Positions 24,237 through 36,637 of a stretch of DNA of 64,000 nt are shown here, piece after piece. The notes under the pieces are model-generated. The model was given only the letters and a program-made list of their open reading frames with translations. It did no database searches and was not told the origin of the DNA. The DNA is from Verrucomicrobiia bacterium. Lineage in GTDB: Bacteria > Verrucomicrobiota > Verrucomicrobiia > Verrucomicrobiales > Akkermansiaceae. The DNA lies in contig CANHQJ010000003.1 of assembly GCA_947462875.1 (NCBI GenBank), forward strand, positions 62,001 through 126,000, given 5' to 3'. The translations under genes were made by a program, and so were the position numbers. Numbering within the stretch: position 1 is the stretch's first letter; each line of letters starts with the position of its first letter.

Positions 24237-26855
24237 TTATTCTTCGTCGCTCGTGCTGGTTTCTTCGTTCGGAAGCTCCTCCTCTGACGGCGCTTGTTCG
24301 GCGGCATCGCTGCTGCTGTCCTCACCATCGGGGATGACTTTGGCAATGTCCTGCAGGGTTTCGCCTTCTTTCATGGTCAGCAGTTTCACGCCCTGGGCAT
24401 TTCTTCCGGTTTCGCGGATGGTGTTGACCTTGATGCGGATGCTGAGACCGGAGTTGGTCATCAGCATGAGTTCATCTTGCTCTTCGACTGTCACCGCGCC
24501 GACGACGTTGCCGGTTTTTTCGGTGACTTTCATCGTGATGATGCCTTTGCCGCCGCGCGATTGCAGGCGGTATTCTTCGAAGGCGGTGCGTTTGCCGAGG
24601 CCGTTTTCGGCAGCCACCAACAAGGTGCTGCCGGGTGTGACGAGCGCGAGGCTGACGACGTGGTCGCCTTCTTCCGGACGGATGCCCCAGACGCCGGTGG
24701 CGGTGCGGCCCATGCTGCGGGCTTGTTCTTCGTGGAAGCGGATGCTGATGCCGTGGCGGGTGACGAGGATGACTTCGTCGTTGCCGTTGGTGAGGCGCAC
24801 GCCGATGAGTTCATCGCCTTCTTCGAGGTTGATCGCGTTGAGACCGGCTTTGCGGTAGTTGCGGTAATCGTTCAGCGGCGTTTTTTTCACCAGACCGACT
24901 TTCGTCGCAAACAAGATGAAGCCGGCTTCGTCGCGAAAGGTGATGTCGTTGTTGTTTTCATCAGTCACGCGTTCGAGACGCAGCAGCGCGGTGATTTTTT
25001 CCTCGGGCTGGAGGTTGAGCACGTTGCGGATGCCGCGGCCTTTCGCGGCGCGCGAGCCTTCGGGGATGTCATAGACGCGCTCGACGTACACGCGACCGGT
25101 GTTGGTGAAGAACATCAGGTAGTCGTGCGCCTGGGTGGAAAACAGATGCTCGATGAAATCGTCCTCCTGATCGCCGGAGGTGCGGGTTTCCATGCCGCGC
25201 AGGCCCTTGCCGCCGCGCGCCTGGACGCGAAACTCGCTGGCAGGGGTGCGCTTGATGTAGCCGCGGTGGGTGAGCGTGACGATCATCGAGTCATTCGCGA
25301 TGAGGTCCTCGATGGCGATCTCGCCTTCGTCGGGAAGGATGGGGCAGCGGCGGGGTGTGCCGTATTTTTCGCCGATGGCGCGGAGTTCGTCCTTGATGAT
25401 GGTGAGCACGCGGACCTCGCGGGCGATGATGTCCATGAAGTCGATGATCTCGGCGAGCACGTTATCGTATTCGCCTTTGATCTTGTCGCGCTCCATGCCG
25501 GTGAGTTGATAGAGGCGGAGTTCGAGGATGGCATTGACCTGACGCTCGGAGAAAACGTAGGTGTCGCCCTGCACCGAGGGTTGCGAGCGGATGAGAATGC
25601 CAAGGCTTTCCGCGGTCTTGACGGGGAAGGTGTAGGAGGCGAGGCGTTCGCGGGCTTCGTCGCGGTTTTTCGACGAGCGGATGATGTGGATGAAGTCATC
25701 GAGGTGGCCCAGCGCGAGCAGGTAGGCCTCGAGGTTTTCCGCGCGGTCTTCGGCCTTGCGCAACAGATATTTCGTGCGGCGCACGACAACCTCGCGGCGA
25801 TGCTCGATGTAGCAATCGATGGCATCTTTCAGAGTGAGCATCTTCGGACGCTTCTCGTGAATCGCCAGCATGTTGATACTGTAGGAGGTATCCATGCTGG
25901 TGAGCTTGAAAATCTGATTGGCCACGACCTGCGGGCGGGCATCGCGTTTCAGCTCGATCTCGATGCGCGTTTCCTCATCCGAGAGGTCGCGCATGCCGGA
26001 GATGCCGGTAAGAATTTTTTCATTCACCAGCTCGGCAATGCGCTCCTGCAAGGTAGCGCGGTTGACGCCGTGCGGCACTTCGCGAATCGTGAGGATGCTC
26101 TTGCCGCCTTCTTGTTCATCGATCTCGATGCGACCGCGCAAACGCACGGAGCCACGGCCGGTGCGGAAATATTCTTCGATGCCCTTGAGGCCACGGATCT
26201 CGCATTTGCCGGCAAAGTCGGGGCCTTTGACGTGTTGCATCAATTCCGGCAAGGTGATGGCGGGATTATCGATCTGCGCGCAGATGGCACTGACGATTTC
26301 GCGAAGGTTGTGCGGTGCGAGGTTGGTCGCCATACCGACGGCGATGCCGGTGCCGCCATTGACCAACAGATTCGGGAAAGCGGCGGGAAGCACCGTTGGC
26401 TCGGTGAGTCGTTCGTCGTAGTTCGGGACAAAATCGACGGTTTCCTTTTCCAGGTCCTCCATCATCGCCATGCCCAGATGGGTGAGGCGCGCTTCCGTAT
26501 AACGCATCGCTGCGGGTGGGTCGCCCTCCACCGATCCGAAGTTGCCTTGGCCATCAATGAGCGTTTCGCGCATCGTCCAGTGCTGGCCCATGTTGACGAG
26601 CGTGGGATAAATAACCGCCTCACCGTGCGGGTGGTAGTTACCCGAAGTATCACCGCAAATTTTCGCGCACTTGATGTGCTGCTTGCCCGGTGCCAAATTC
26701 AGCTCGCGCATCGCAAACAGAATGCGGCGCTGCGAGGGCTTCAATCCATCACGCACGTCGGGAAGTGCGCGGGAAATGATGACAGACATCGAGTAGTCGA
26801 GGAAGGAGGTCGAGAGTTCCTCGGCGACGGAGATTGGTTTGATGTGGTCGGACAT
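24237..26855 (-). CDS. gyrA: DNA gyrase subunit A
   Basis: An 872-residue GyrA. The catalytic Tyr is Tyr119 (AMRYTEARLT). The GyrA box is QARGGKG, and the beta-pinwheel C-terminal domain is present, ending in a long acidic tail (DGEDSSSDAAEQAPSEEELPNEETS). In the quinolone-resistance region the sequence is GNYHPHGEAVIYPTL: the positions equivalent to E. coli Ser83 and Asp87 are Ala80 and Pro84. It is transcribed with gyrB, whose stop is 58 bp upstream. The start has no Shine-Dalgarno sequence (ACTTATCTCATCT-ATG). Confidence 0.98.
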   Translation of the reverse strand: MSDHIKPISVAEELSTSFLDYSMSVIISRALPDVRDGLKPSQRRILFAMRELNLAPGKQHIKCAKICGDTSGNYHPHGEAVIYPTLVNMGQHWTMRETLIDGQGNFGSVEGDPPAAMRYTEARLTHLGMAMMEDLEKETVDFVPNYDERLTEPTVLPAAFPNLLVNGGTGIAVGMATNLAPHNLREIVSAICAQIDNPAITLPELMQHVKGPDFAGKCEIRGLKGIEEYFRTGRGSVRLRGRIEIDEQEGGKSILTIREVPHGVNRATLQERIAELVNEKILTGISGMRDLSDEETRIEIELKRDARPQVVANQIFKLTSMDTSYSINMLAIHEKRPKMLTLKDAIDCYIEHRREVVVRRTKYLLRKAEDRAENLEAYLLALGHLDDFIHIIRSSKNRDEARERLASYTFPVKTAESLGILIRSQPSVQGDTYVFSERQVNAILELRLYQLTGMERDKIKGEYDNVLAEIIDFMDIIAREVRVLTIIKDELRAIGEKYGTPRRCPILPDEGEIAIEDLIANDSMIVTLTHRGYIKRTPASEFRVQARGGKGLRGMETRTSGDQEDDFIEHLFSTQAHDYLMFFTNTGRVYVERVYDIPEGSRAAKGRGIRNVLNLQPEEKITALLRLERVTDENNNDITFRDEAGFILFATKVGLVKKTPLNDYRNYRKAGLNAINLEEGDELIGVRLTNGNDEVILVTRHGISIRFHEEQARSMGRTATGVWGIRPEEGDHVVSLALVTPGSTLLVAAENGLGKRTAFEEYRLQSRGGKGIITMKVTEKTGNVVGAVTVEEQDELMLMTNSGLSIRIKVNTIRETGRNAQGVKLLTMKEGETLQDIAKVIPDGEDSSSDAAEQAPSEEELPNEETSTSDEE

Positions 26856-26913
26856 AGATGAGATAAGTAAAACGGATGGGTCGGATATGACGGATCAGAC
26901 TGATTGGTAAAAA

Positions 26914-29976
<3,063 letters not shown>

Positions 29977-30004
29977 TTATGCTGCGGGGGGGTCATACAT
30001 CAGA

Positions 30005-31069
30005 TCAGAGTTGCAATTGTTCGATTTGCCAGCGCAACAGGCAATCGGATATCTCGATCTCACCCGCAGCGATCGACTCAGCCGCACTGCGGGCGATCAA
30101 GAGGGAAGGATCAATGTCGAGCGCGGCAGCGGCGGCGTCCCGCTTTTGGATGATGGCATCCACCGCGCGTTCAAAGGCGGCGTCTTTTTTGCGGCGGGGT
30201 GGTCGGATTTTTTCCGGCAGTTCCTCATCGGCGAGAGCGGCGGCGGAGGCGATGGCTTTTTCGTAGCGGCGGAGACGCTCGGGGCGCTGAAGATGGCGAG
30301 GCAGGGCGATGCTTTGCTCATGTGACAGCTGATCCGCCCACTCGATCATCTGCTTGTTGTTCACCACCATGAAGGACGGCTTGTCCCAAGAGGCCGCTTC
30401 CGCATCGCGCCACTGCCACAGCGCGCGCAGGTAGGCTAGGCCACGCGGGCTTAATCTACCAGAACCATTGATGCGCCAGAGTTCCTCACGGTTTTCATCG
30501 CGTTCGAGAATTTTTTTACGCGCGGCCTCACAACTTTGCACAAACCAATCGTAGCGGCCCTTGTCGATGAGCTCCTCGACGATGCACTCGCCCATGGGCA
30601 GAAGATAAACGACGTCGTTGATGGCGTATTCCAGCATCGTTGGCGTCATCGGACGCTTTCCCCAATCGGCTTTTTGTGACGTTTTCAGCAAGGTCACACC
30701 GAACCAATGTTCGACCAGATCGGAAAGCCCGAATTTGCGCAGGCCTAACAAGCGTGCTCCGATCTGCGTGTCCCAGACCACGGGCGGCAGTTTGCCATAC
30801 TCGCGGCGTATCATCGTCATGTCATAATCCGCGCCATGCATCCACACTTCACAGGAGCAAAGATATTCGGCGAAGGGATTCATGTCATCGATCGCAAGTG
30901 GATCAATGAGCACATTTTCCCCGCCGGCGGAAAGCTGAATCAAGCAGAGCGACTCCTTGTAGCGGTGCAAACTGTCGGCCTCCGTGTCGATGGCACACAC
31001 AGGTGCGACTGGCGCGATGCGGCTGACGAGATCGTTTAGGCTGGGAGTATCTTGAATGAGTATCGGCAT
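30005..31069 (-). CDS. rnd: Ribonuclease D-type 3'-5' exonuclease
   Basis: A 354-residue protein. The DEDDy exonuclease motifs are in order: Asp28/Glu30 (AIDTEADS), Asp83 (HGADYDMTMI) and Tyr148/Asp152 (YAINDVVYL). An HRDC-like helical domain follows (RGLAYLRALWQWRDAEAAS..), as in RNase D, which trims tRNA and other small RNA 3' ends (family knowledge). The start at 31069 (MPILIQDTPSLNDL) is chosen; an earlier in-frame start at 31090 adds seven residues. It probably opens a leftward transcript through the zinc-ribbon gene toward gyrB. Confidence 0.9.
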   Translation of the reverse strand: MPILIQDTPSLNDLVSRIAPVAPVCAIDTEADSLHRYKESLCLIQLSAGGENVLIDPLAIDDMNPFAEYLCSCEVWMHGADYDMTMIRREYGKLPPVVWDTQIGARLLGLRKFGLSDLVEHWFGVTLLKTSQKADWGKRPMTPTMLEYAINDVVYLLPMGECIVEELIDKGRYDWFVQSCEAARKKILERDENREELWRINGSGRLSPRGLAYLRALWQWRDAEAASWDKPSFMVVNNKQMIEWADQLSHEQSIALPRHLQRPERLRRYEKAIASAAALADEELPEKIRPPRRKKDAAFERAVDAIIQKRDAAAAALDIDPSLLIARSAAESIAAGEIEISDCLLRWQIEQLQL

Positions 31070-31097
31070 GAAATGAGGCAGTAGCGGCAATCACAAA

Positions 31098-31125
31098 CCG
31101 CGCAACCCCCGTGAGGGATGCGCGG
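31098..31125 (-). terminator. Strong hairpin between the secreted-protein gene and rnd
   Basis: CCGCGCA (31098-31104) pairs with TGCGCGG (31119-31125), and CCC/GGG extends the stem inside, giving a very stable GC-rich hairpin downstream of the leftward gene ending at 31163. There is no clear T-run on the minus strand, so termination may be factor-dependent. Confidence 0.4.
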
Positions 31126-31162
31126 CCTTGCGAAGTCGATCAGCGCGAATGCATGATCGGAA

Positions 31163-32794
31163 TCAATAACCTTTCGTCACAGCGGCGGAAGAGCGAATGC
31201 GCACGGTGGCGGGAAGAGCGGTCGAAGCCTGGATGCTGGTGGCACCTGTGGTGATCGGAGCGGGGGCCACGGTGTCGAAGGTATCGATGATGGTCCAGGT
31301 GAAGAGAGGATCGCCACTGATTTGTGCCGCTTTTTTGTCCCGGATCACCAGCGTTTCGCCAGGCTTGGGAGCGCCGAGTCTGACCCACCTCGATTTTGGA
31401 TCGGCGGTGTTGTAATTGATCTCATAGCCATAGGTGATGGCGGAACCGACATTTCTGCGCTTGGATGTCACCAACGGTGTGTTGGGAATACCTGCGCCAA
31501 GAGTGTCAAGAAAGGCAGGAGCGGCATTGGCAGGAGCGGTCAGACCCAGCGTTGCAAGCACAAGCGGTGTAGGCTGGCTGGCCGGCGTATTGTGGTAGCT
31601 GGTCCATTCAAGGGTGGTGTTGATATCATCACCATCATCCTGGGTGTAGGCGAATTCCATGACATTGGAGAGGCCATCCCCGTCATAGTCGGCATTCGGA
31701 GCACGCAACTCTGATGGATTGCCCGATACTTTGATGCCCGGAATGGCCGCCTCATTGGCCAAGCGGTATTCGTAAAGATCATGACCTTTGTATGTGTCGA
31801 TGAAGCGATTGCTCCAAGCCCAACTGCGGGTGGAAGTGTCTCTGGCAATAACGCTGGTGCTGAGATTGCGGGAGAAAGTCATTTGCGAAAAGCCCACATC
31901 GCCCTTGTTGAATACATAGGGAAGAATATTCAGTTTGGTCAGATACGGAGTATCCAGGCGGTATGGGGTGTCAGGCACGGGATAGACAATGTCACCATCG
32001 GAGTTGCGCATCGCAAATTCCACCACGTCCGAGGCGATCGTGTTGGAAATCGTATTGCCCGTCCATTGAAGGGTGGAGATGAGACGAGGGTCCAGCTCAT
32101 ACGCGTTGTTTGCCCAGTTGATGCCGGTCAGCCCGAATCCCCGCAGGCCCTTGCGATAGCCGTTGGCTTCGACCATCGATGTGATGGTCATGCGCAGTGC
32201 TGCAAACTTGCCAACTTGTCCCTTGATCGGCACGGAATACACATAGACGCCGGGAACCCATTGCTCGGCATGCAACTGGTATGCATTGCTAAGCAAATTG
32301 ATGTCATATTGGCGATTGTAGCGATAGGAGGAAATTTCGTAGAGGTTGATGCTGCCGCCGAGGATGTTGTAAAACACACCCAGCGAGTTATCAAGGAAGT
32401 CGCCCAAAGGGCGGGCCAGCTTGGACGGCGGAGCGGCCGACAAGGTCACGCCGATGGGGTAATACGGCTCGATGATCGTGCCTTTCTGAACCGAAGCAAC
32501 CGACCAATAGGACCGATCATCCACAACGCCATCACCGTCCACGTCACCGGCCTGGATGAAGGCGGTAGTGCCCAAGGGGCAGCCGAGTGGATTGGGTGGA
32601 ATGACAAACGGTGAAGGATGAAAACAGGGTGACAGCGAGATCGATCCATCAATGATCGTCACATTTGTGGTGCCGGTGAGATACGTGCTGGCGGTGGGAG
32701 AAGTTAACGCGAACGTGCGGTTCACATTCGTTGTGATCGTCACAGCTGACAGCGAGCCGGTCAACATCGCGGTGAGAAGAAGAGTTTTTTTCAT
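31163..32794 (-). CDS. Large secreted protein with calcium-loop-like motifs
   Basis: A 543-residue protein with a clear signal peptide (MKKTLLLTAMLTGSLSA). It is rich in Asn, Thr and aromatic residues. Two segments resemble EF-hand or dockerin-type calcium loops: DVDGDGVVDD near residue 90 and DYDGDGLSNVMEFAYT in the second half. The latter is common in Verrucomicrobial secreted proteins (family knowledge). No catalytic motif is recognised and no sorting tail is obvious; the C-terminus ends in a normal-looking strand (TVRIRSSAAVTKGY). It may be a surface or extracellular matrix protein. It stands alone between the coaE-rho fusion and rnd. Confidence 0.7.
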   Translation of the reverse strand: MKKTLLLTAMLTGSLSAVTITTNVNRTFALTSPTASTYLTGTTNVTIIDGSISLSPCFHPSPFVIPPNPLGCPLGTTAFIQAGDVDGDGVVDDRSYWSVASVQKGTIIEPYYPIGVTLSAAPPSKLARPLGDFLDNSLGVFYNILGGSINLYEISSYRYNRQYDINLLSNAYQLHAEQWVPGVYVYSVPIKGQVGKFAALRMTITSMVEANGYRKGLRGFGLTGINWANNAYELDPRLISTLQWTGNTISNTIASDVVEFAMRNSDGDIVYPVPDTPYRLDTPYLTKLNILPYVFNKGDVGFSQMTFSRNLSTSVIARDTSTRSWAWSNRFIDTYKGHDLYEYRLANEAAIPGIKVSGNPSELRAPNADYDGDGLSNVMEFAYTQDDGDDINTTLEWTSYHNTPASQPTPLVLATLGLTAPANAAPAFLDTLGAGIPNTPLVTSKRRNVGSAITYGYEINYNTADPKSRWVRLGAPKPGETLVIRDKKAAQISGDPLFTWTIIDTFDTVAPAPITTGATSIQASTALPATVRIRSSAAVTKGY

Positions 32795-32867
32795 GACAAA
32801 AGAGTAGGTGAGGGACGGAGTTAGTCAATACGATGTATGTCGGAATGCAATCTTTTTTTTAAAATTT

Positions 32868-34769
32868 TTAGCGGATCCCTCGCAACAGCAATTCGGCGTT
32901 GTTCTGGGTGGCTTTGAGGTTTTTCATCAGCGTTTCTATGGCTTCACCGTAGGGCAATTGCGCGAGCTGGCGGCGGATGTCCAGGACTTTGGCAAATTCA
33001 TCCGGATGATACAAGCGGTCGTCATTGCGTGTACCGGATTGGGGAATATGGATCGCGGGATAGATGCGGCGCTCCGCCAACTCGCGGTCGAGACGGATTT
33101 CCATGTTGCCGGTGCCTTTGAATTCCTCGAAAATCACATCGTCCATGCGCGATTCGGTCTCAATGAGCGCCGTGGCGAGGATGGTGAGCGAACCCCCTTC
33201 CTCCACGTTGCGAGCCGCACCAAAGAACTTGCGCGATTTCTGCAAGGCGATGGGCGAGACGCCGCCGGAACCGATCGGTCCGGACTGATTGGCGGCATTG
33301 TGCCCGCGCGCCAAGCGTGTCAACGAATCCAGCAGCAAAATCACGTCTTTCCCCTGTTCCACCAGACGCTTGGCCCGGTCCAGCACGATGTCCGCCACCT
33401 GCGCATGGCGTTTGGGCGACTCGTCGAAAGTCGACGCATACACGGTGCAGCCCACCGTTTCCTCGAAATCGGTGACCTCCTCCGGCCGTTCATCGAGCAG
33501 GAGCACAATGAGTTCCGCTGAGGGATGGTTGGTTTTGATCGCTTTGGCGATTTGTTTCAACAGGATCGTTTTGCCTCCACGGGGAGGCGCGACAATCAAG
33601 GCCCGCTGGCCGAGTCCGAGAGGCGCGATCAGATCAACCAGGCGCACGCTGAGGAAATCAGCACCCGGACCTTCGAGGTAGACACGGCGATCCGGAAACA
33701 ATGGAGTCAATTTGTCAAAATCGGTGGGCGGCTGCCATGCGGACAAATCCTTGCCCTCGATTTCCAAAATGGCTGCTGTCGTGAGGAATTTGTCCTTTTC
33801 CTTAGGCTGGCGCACACGGAGTTTCACCAGTTGTCCGGCCTGCATCCCGAATTCACGGATAAAATTGATGGGAACATGGATGTCATCCTGGCAGCTGCGG
33901 AAGCTGCGCGCGGGATCGCGCAACATCGCGTAGTTCTCCTTGCCAATTTCCAGCACGCCCTCACAGATAAGCTCCACTCCCTCTGTGACATAAAACTGTA
34001 GCAGTTCGTAGACCAACTGGCTCTTCGTCGCGTGGGCGACCTGAAGGCCCGGAATGGCATCGGCCATATCATGCAGCTCGGCGAGCGGCTTTTGGCGGAA
34101 CTGGTTCACATTGATGGACACAGGGAGAACCACAGGCATGGCGTGGATCGCCGCATGGTCCGCCGTGGTGATTTCCTGCGACTCCAAAAATCGCGCGATT
34201 TGCGTGCGCAAACTCGTCAGCGGTCCCTCGTTCCAGAAAACCACATCCGCCCGCAGCATTTTTTCCGCCACGGGCATCTGTGCGGCGATGATGGAATGGA
34301 TCATCTCGTCATCAAGGCGGGTGCGATTGCGCAAACGGCGCACTTGCGTCTCGAAGCTCGATGCCACGAGCAAGGATTTTTCCTGACCGAAATCAAAGCC
34401 GTTTTCAAACAACAAGGGCACGTCCGCGATGAACACCGGAGAGGTGGCCGACTGCCGCGCGTGCTCCAAGGCCTCATGGCATTCCTTGCGGATCAGGGGA
34501 TGAATGATCGCTTCCAATTGGGCGCGTGCGGCATCATCGGCGAATACTTTTTTCCGCAAAAAATCACGATCGAGACAGTTTTTCGGAGCGAAAATGGCTT
34601 CCTCACCAAAAACGGCACGACATTCCTCCACCACAGCGGGATCGCTGTGAAGTCTTCGGGTGGCCGCATCGCAGTCAAAGATGGTAACGGTCGGGCATAA
34701 TTCGCGCAGCAATCGACAAACCGTGGATTTCCCGCTGGCGATGCCGCCGGTAAGGGCGAAAATTCGCAT
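32868..34769 (-). CDS. Fusion of dephospho-CoA kinase (CoaE) and transcription terminator Rho
   Basis: A single uninterrupted 633-codon frame encodes two complete enzymes. Residues 1-205 are CoaE: P-loop GGIASGKST (8-16), [14 protein letters not shown] and [11 protein letters not shown]; it catalyses the last step of CoA synthesis. Residues from about 212 are Rho: cold-shock-type RNA-binding domain ([23 protein letters not shown]), Walker A APPRGGKT (394-401), Walker [13 protein letters not shown] and the Q/R-loop region, ending LLLRGIR. An internal Met211 (34139) coincides with a normal Rho N-terminus and would give a 423-residue Rho if used. Start at 34769 (MRIFALTGG); the upstream open frame is not conserved. 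Confidence 0.93.
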   Translation of the reverse strand: MRIFALTGGIASGKSTVCRLLRELCPTVTIFDCDAATRRLHSDPAVVEECRAVFGEEAIFAPKNCLDRDFLRKKVFADDAARAQLEAIIHPLIRKECHEALEHARQSATSPVFIADVPLLFENGFDFGQEKSLLVASSFETQVRRLRNRTRLDDEMIHSIIAAQMPVAEKMLRADVVFWNEGPLTSLRTQIARFLESQEITTADHAAIHAMPVVLPVSINVNQFRQKPLAELHDMADAIPGLQVAHATKSQLVYELLQFYVTEGVELICEGVLEIGKENYAMLRDPARSFRSCQDDIHVPINFIREFGMQAGQLVKLRVRQPKEKDKFLTTAAILEIEGKDLSAWQPPTDFDKLTPLFPDRRVYLEGPGADFLSVRLVDLIAPLGLGQRALIVAPPRGGKTILLKQIAKAIKTNHPSAELIVLLLDERPEEVTDFEETVGCTVYASTFDESPKRHAQVADIVLDRAKRLVEQGKDVILLLDSLTRLARGHNAANQSGPIGSGGVSPIALQKSRKFFGAARNVEEGGSLTILATALIETESRMDDVIFEEFKGTGNMEIRLDRELAERRIYPAIHIPQSGTRNDDRLYHPDEFAKVLDIRRQLAQLPYGEAIETLMKNLKATQNNAELLLRGIR

Positions 34770-34849
34770 GCGGCGATCTTGCCGCCTTCCTCCGGCGCTG
34801 GCAAGCCGTAAGATCAAAGAAAACCAGAAATTTTTCTCCATGGGAAAAC

Positions 34850-34879
34850 TTGACGCCTGCCAGCGGAGCGGTTTAGACT
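34850..34879 (+). promoter_or_regulatory. Predicted promoter of the SH3 lipoprotein gene (leaderless)
   Basis: TTGACG (34850-34855) and TAGACT (34874-34879) with 18-bp spacing. The start codon is at 34888, so transcription would begin at or just before the ATG. Confidence 0.45.
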
Positions 34880-34887
34880 TTGCTGTC

Positions 34888-35463
34888 ATGAAACTTTCTT
34901 TGGTTGCCTCCGCATTGGGCAGTTGCCTGCTCCTGATTAGTTGTGAAGACTTCAACGGTCCGCTCGGCAGCAGCGATTTCAATCCCTTGTTGGCCCCGGG
35001 TTCGCAACAGCGCGATGCCGGAGCCGCTGCGGGAAATTACCATTTCACTGCCGGCCAATATGTCACCGCAGCTTCAAATTCCACCGCGTTTTTCAGCCGC
35101 AAACCCACAGGCAATGCTGATGCGGATGAGCTTTTGGCCGCCGGCACTTCCATGCGTGTCATCAAGTCCGAGGGATCCTTTGTGAAAGTGGAACTCGACA
35201 ACGGCAAGGTCGGCTATGTCGCCGCCGCCCTTCTGCTTGAATCACAACAAGGAGCCGCCCAGGTTTATCCGCCCGTCAATACGGAAGCCGCCACTCCCCT
35301 GCCCGCGGGTTTGCAAACGGATGTGCCGCCCACCGATCTTGGTACCGGCGCACCGCTCCCACCCATTGCTCCACCTACCGTGAATGAACTCCCTCCCTCC
35401 TCACTGGAAACCAAAAAACCAGAAGCTCCTCCCTTGCCTGAACCGGCAGCCGGAGGTCAGTAA
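34888..35463 (+). CDS. SH3-domain lipoprotein
   Basis: A 191-residue protein. The N-terminus MKLSLVASALGSCLLLISC gives a lipidation Cys at 19. A bacterial SH3-like domain occupies about 45-125: YVTAASNSTAFFSRKPTGNADADELLAAGTSMRVIKSEGSFVKVELDNGKVGYVAAALL. The C-terminal 70 residues are a Pro-rich tail (PLPPIAPPTVNELPPSS). SH3b domains usually bind cell-wall peptides (family knowledge). It heads a rightward group with two paralogous membrane proteins. No Shine-Dalgarno sequence precedes it and the promoter is placed almost on the start codon. Confidence 0.8.
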   Translation: MKLSLVASALGSCLLLISCEDFNGPLGSSDFNPLLAPGSQQRDAGAAAGNYHFTAGQYVTAASNSTAFFSRKPTGNADADELLAAGTSMRVIKSEGSFVKVELDNGKVGYVAAALLLESQQGAAQVYPPVNTEAATPLPAGLQTDVPPTDLGTGAPLPPIAPPTVNELPPSSLETKKPEAPPLPEPAAGGQ

Positions 35464-35547
35464 TCTGCGGCTATCGCCTCAGCGCGCGCAAGTCTCGCTT
35501 TTCGCTTGCACGCCAGGGCTTCCCGAGCATCTTTCGCAAGAAGTCCC

Positions 35548-36627
35548 ATGATCAAAAAAGGAGCATCTCGCAAAGGACAGCGACGCCGGCAGGCCATCGC
35601 CGCGGCTGGTGCGCGCGATGAAGAGGAAATCCACCCGCACCGTCCAAAGTCCGATGAACCCGTCAGGCTGGACCTCGCCAGCGTCGGCATTGTCAAACAA
35701 ATCGCCCGCATTGAGGCGAAGCCCGAGGCACTGCAGGAGTTTCGTTTGCCAAAACATGGGGAACAGGTCTGGGGCCGACAGCAGACCAGGCGCGAATACC
35801 GCTGGGTCTGGCTATTTTCCGCGCTGGCCATCGTCTTGATGTTCACCGCCATCGCCATGGTGAATCGCCGCTCCGACCAAGACACGGGCACCCCCCCCGC
35901 CGCCTTGCCCGGCATTGTCCTATTGTCTGAAGACCTCGATGAGCAATCGCCCTTGTACGCGTTCCAACAAAATCCCTACCAGATGCGACTGGATGCCATC
36001 AAGGTCCTGCGCCAAGTCGCCGCTGCCACGAAAGCGGAGCAAATCCGTGCGCTCATCCGCAAATCCCCGGATACCGAAACGTTGCTGGCAAAGCATTGGA
36101 AACCATGGCCATCCCCACCACTGCTCGATGATCCCGATCAATTGCAAAGCGACTTCGACCAAACATCCGGCACGGCGTTCCTGTGGCTGCAGGGCACCCA
36201 GCAGGACGGCGGCACCTTTCTCGCATTTTTTGTAAGGGAAGGCGACACGCTGCTGCTCGATTGGGAAGCCACCATGGAACTTGGCGAAGCGCGCCTGAGC
36301 TCCTTGGCCAAGCTCCCCACCACCCATCCCGTTGCCATGCGGGTCATTCTCTCGCCCTCCCCCTACTACTTGCCGACGCTGCCGGAGAGCGACTATGAAT
36401 CGTACAAAATCACCAACCTTGCTGAGGAGACCATTGTCTGGGGCTACGTCCGTCGTGGCACTCCCGAGCACCAACAGATCAACGGCTTGCTGCAGCATGA
36501 TTCCCCGCTGCTCGATGCCATCTCCTCCGTCCGTGTGAGAGTCAAACTGCGCAGGACCGACGACGTGAACTCACAAAATCGCTTTTTCATCACAGAGATG
36601 CTTCACAAGGACTGGGTTATGCCCTAG
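35548..36627 (+). CDS. One-span membrane protein, tandem paralogue A
   Basis: A 359-residue protein. A basic N-terminal tail (MIKKGASRKGQRRRQ) and a Pro/charged region precede one membrane segment (about 90-110, WVWLFSALAIVLMFTAIAMV). The C-terminal 230 residues form an extracytoplasmic domain with LLLDWEATMELG and VRVRVKLRRTD near the end. The same landmarks (DWE..., VCVKIRR..., a terminal Phe-x-x-x-Glu segment) occur in order in the next protein, so the two are diverged duplicates. No known family is recognised. Confidence 0.7.
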   Translation: MIKKGASRKGQRRRQAIAAAGARDEEEIHPHRPKSDEPVRLDLASVGIVKQIARIEAKPEALQEFRLPKHGEQVWGRQQTRREYRWVWLFSALAIVLMFTAIAMVNRRSDQDTGTPPAALPGIVLLSEDLDEQSPLYAFQQNPYQMRLDAIKVLRQVAAATKAEQIRALIRKSPDTETLLAKHWKPWPSPPLLDDPDQLQSDFDQTSGTAFLWLQGTQQDGGTFLAFFVREGDTLLLDWEATMELGEARLSSLAKLPTTHPVAMRVILSPSPYYLPTLPESDYESYKITNLAEETIVWGYVRRGTPEHQQINGLLQHDSPLLDAISSVRVRVKLRRTDDVNSQNRFFITEMLHKDWVMP

Positions 36628-36637
36628 GCTGCGCGCG

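Noticed and set aside
24294-26861. Very long open frame antisense to gyrA (also frames antisense to rpsA, the DUF1549 gene, suf genes and gyrB).
   Set aside because: They mirror the real genes, have low-complexity composition and no recognisable domains. They arise from strong third-position GC bias that removes reverse-strand stop codons.
34770-34982. Upstream extension of the CoaE-Rho frame giving a 704-residue protein.
   Set aside because: The extra N-terminus has no similarity to CoaE, overlaps the divergent SH3 lipoprotein gene and its promoter, and CoaE homology begins exactly at the ATG at 34769.
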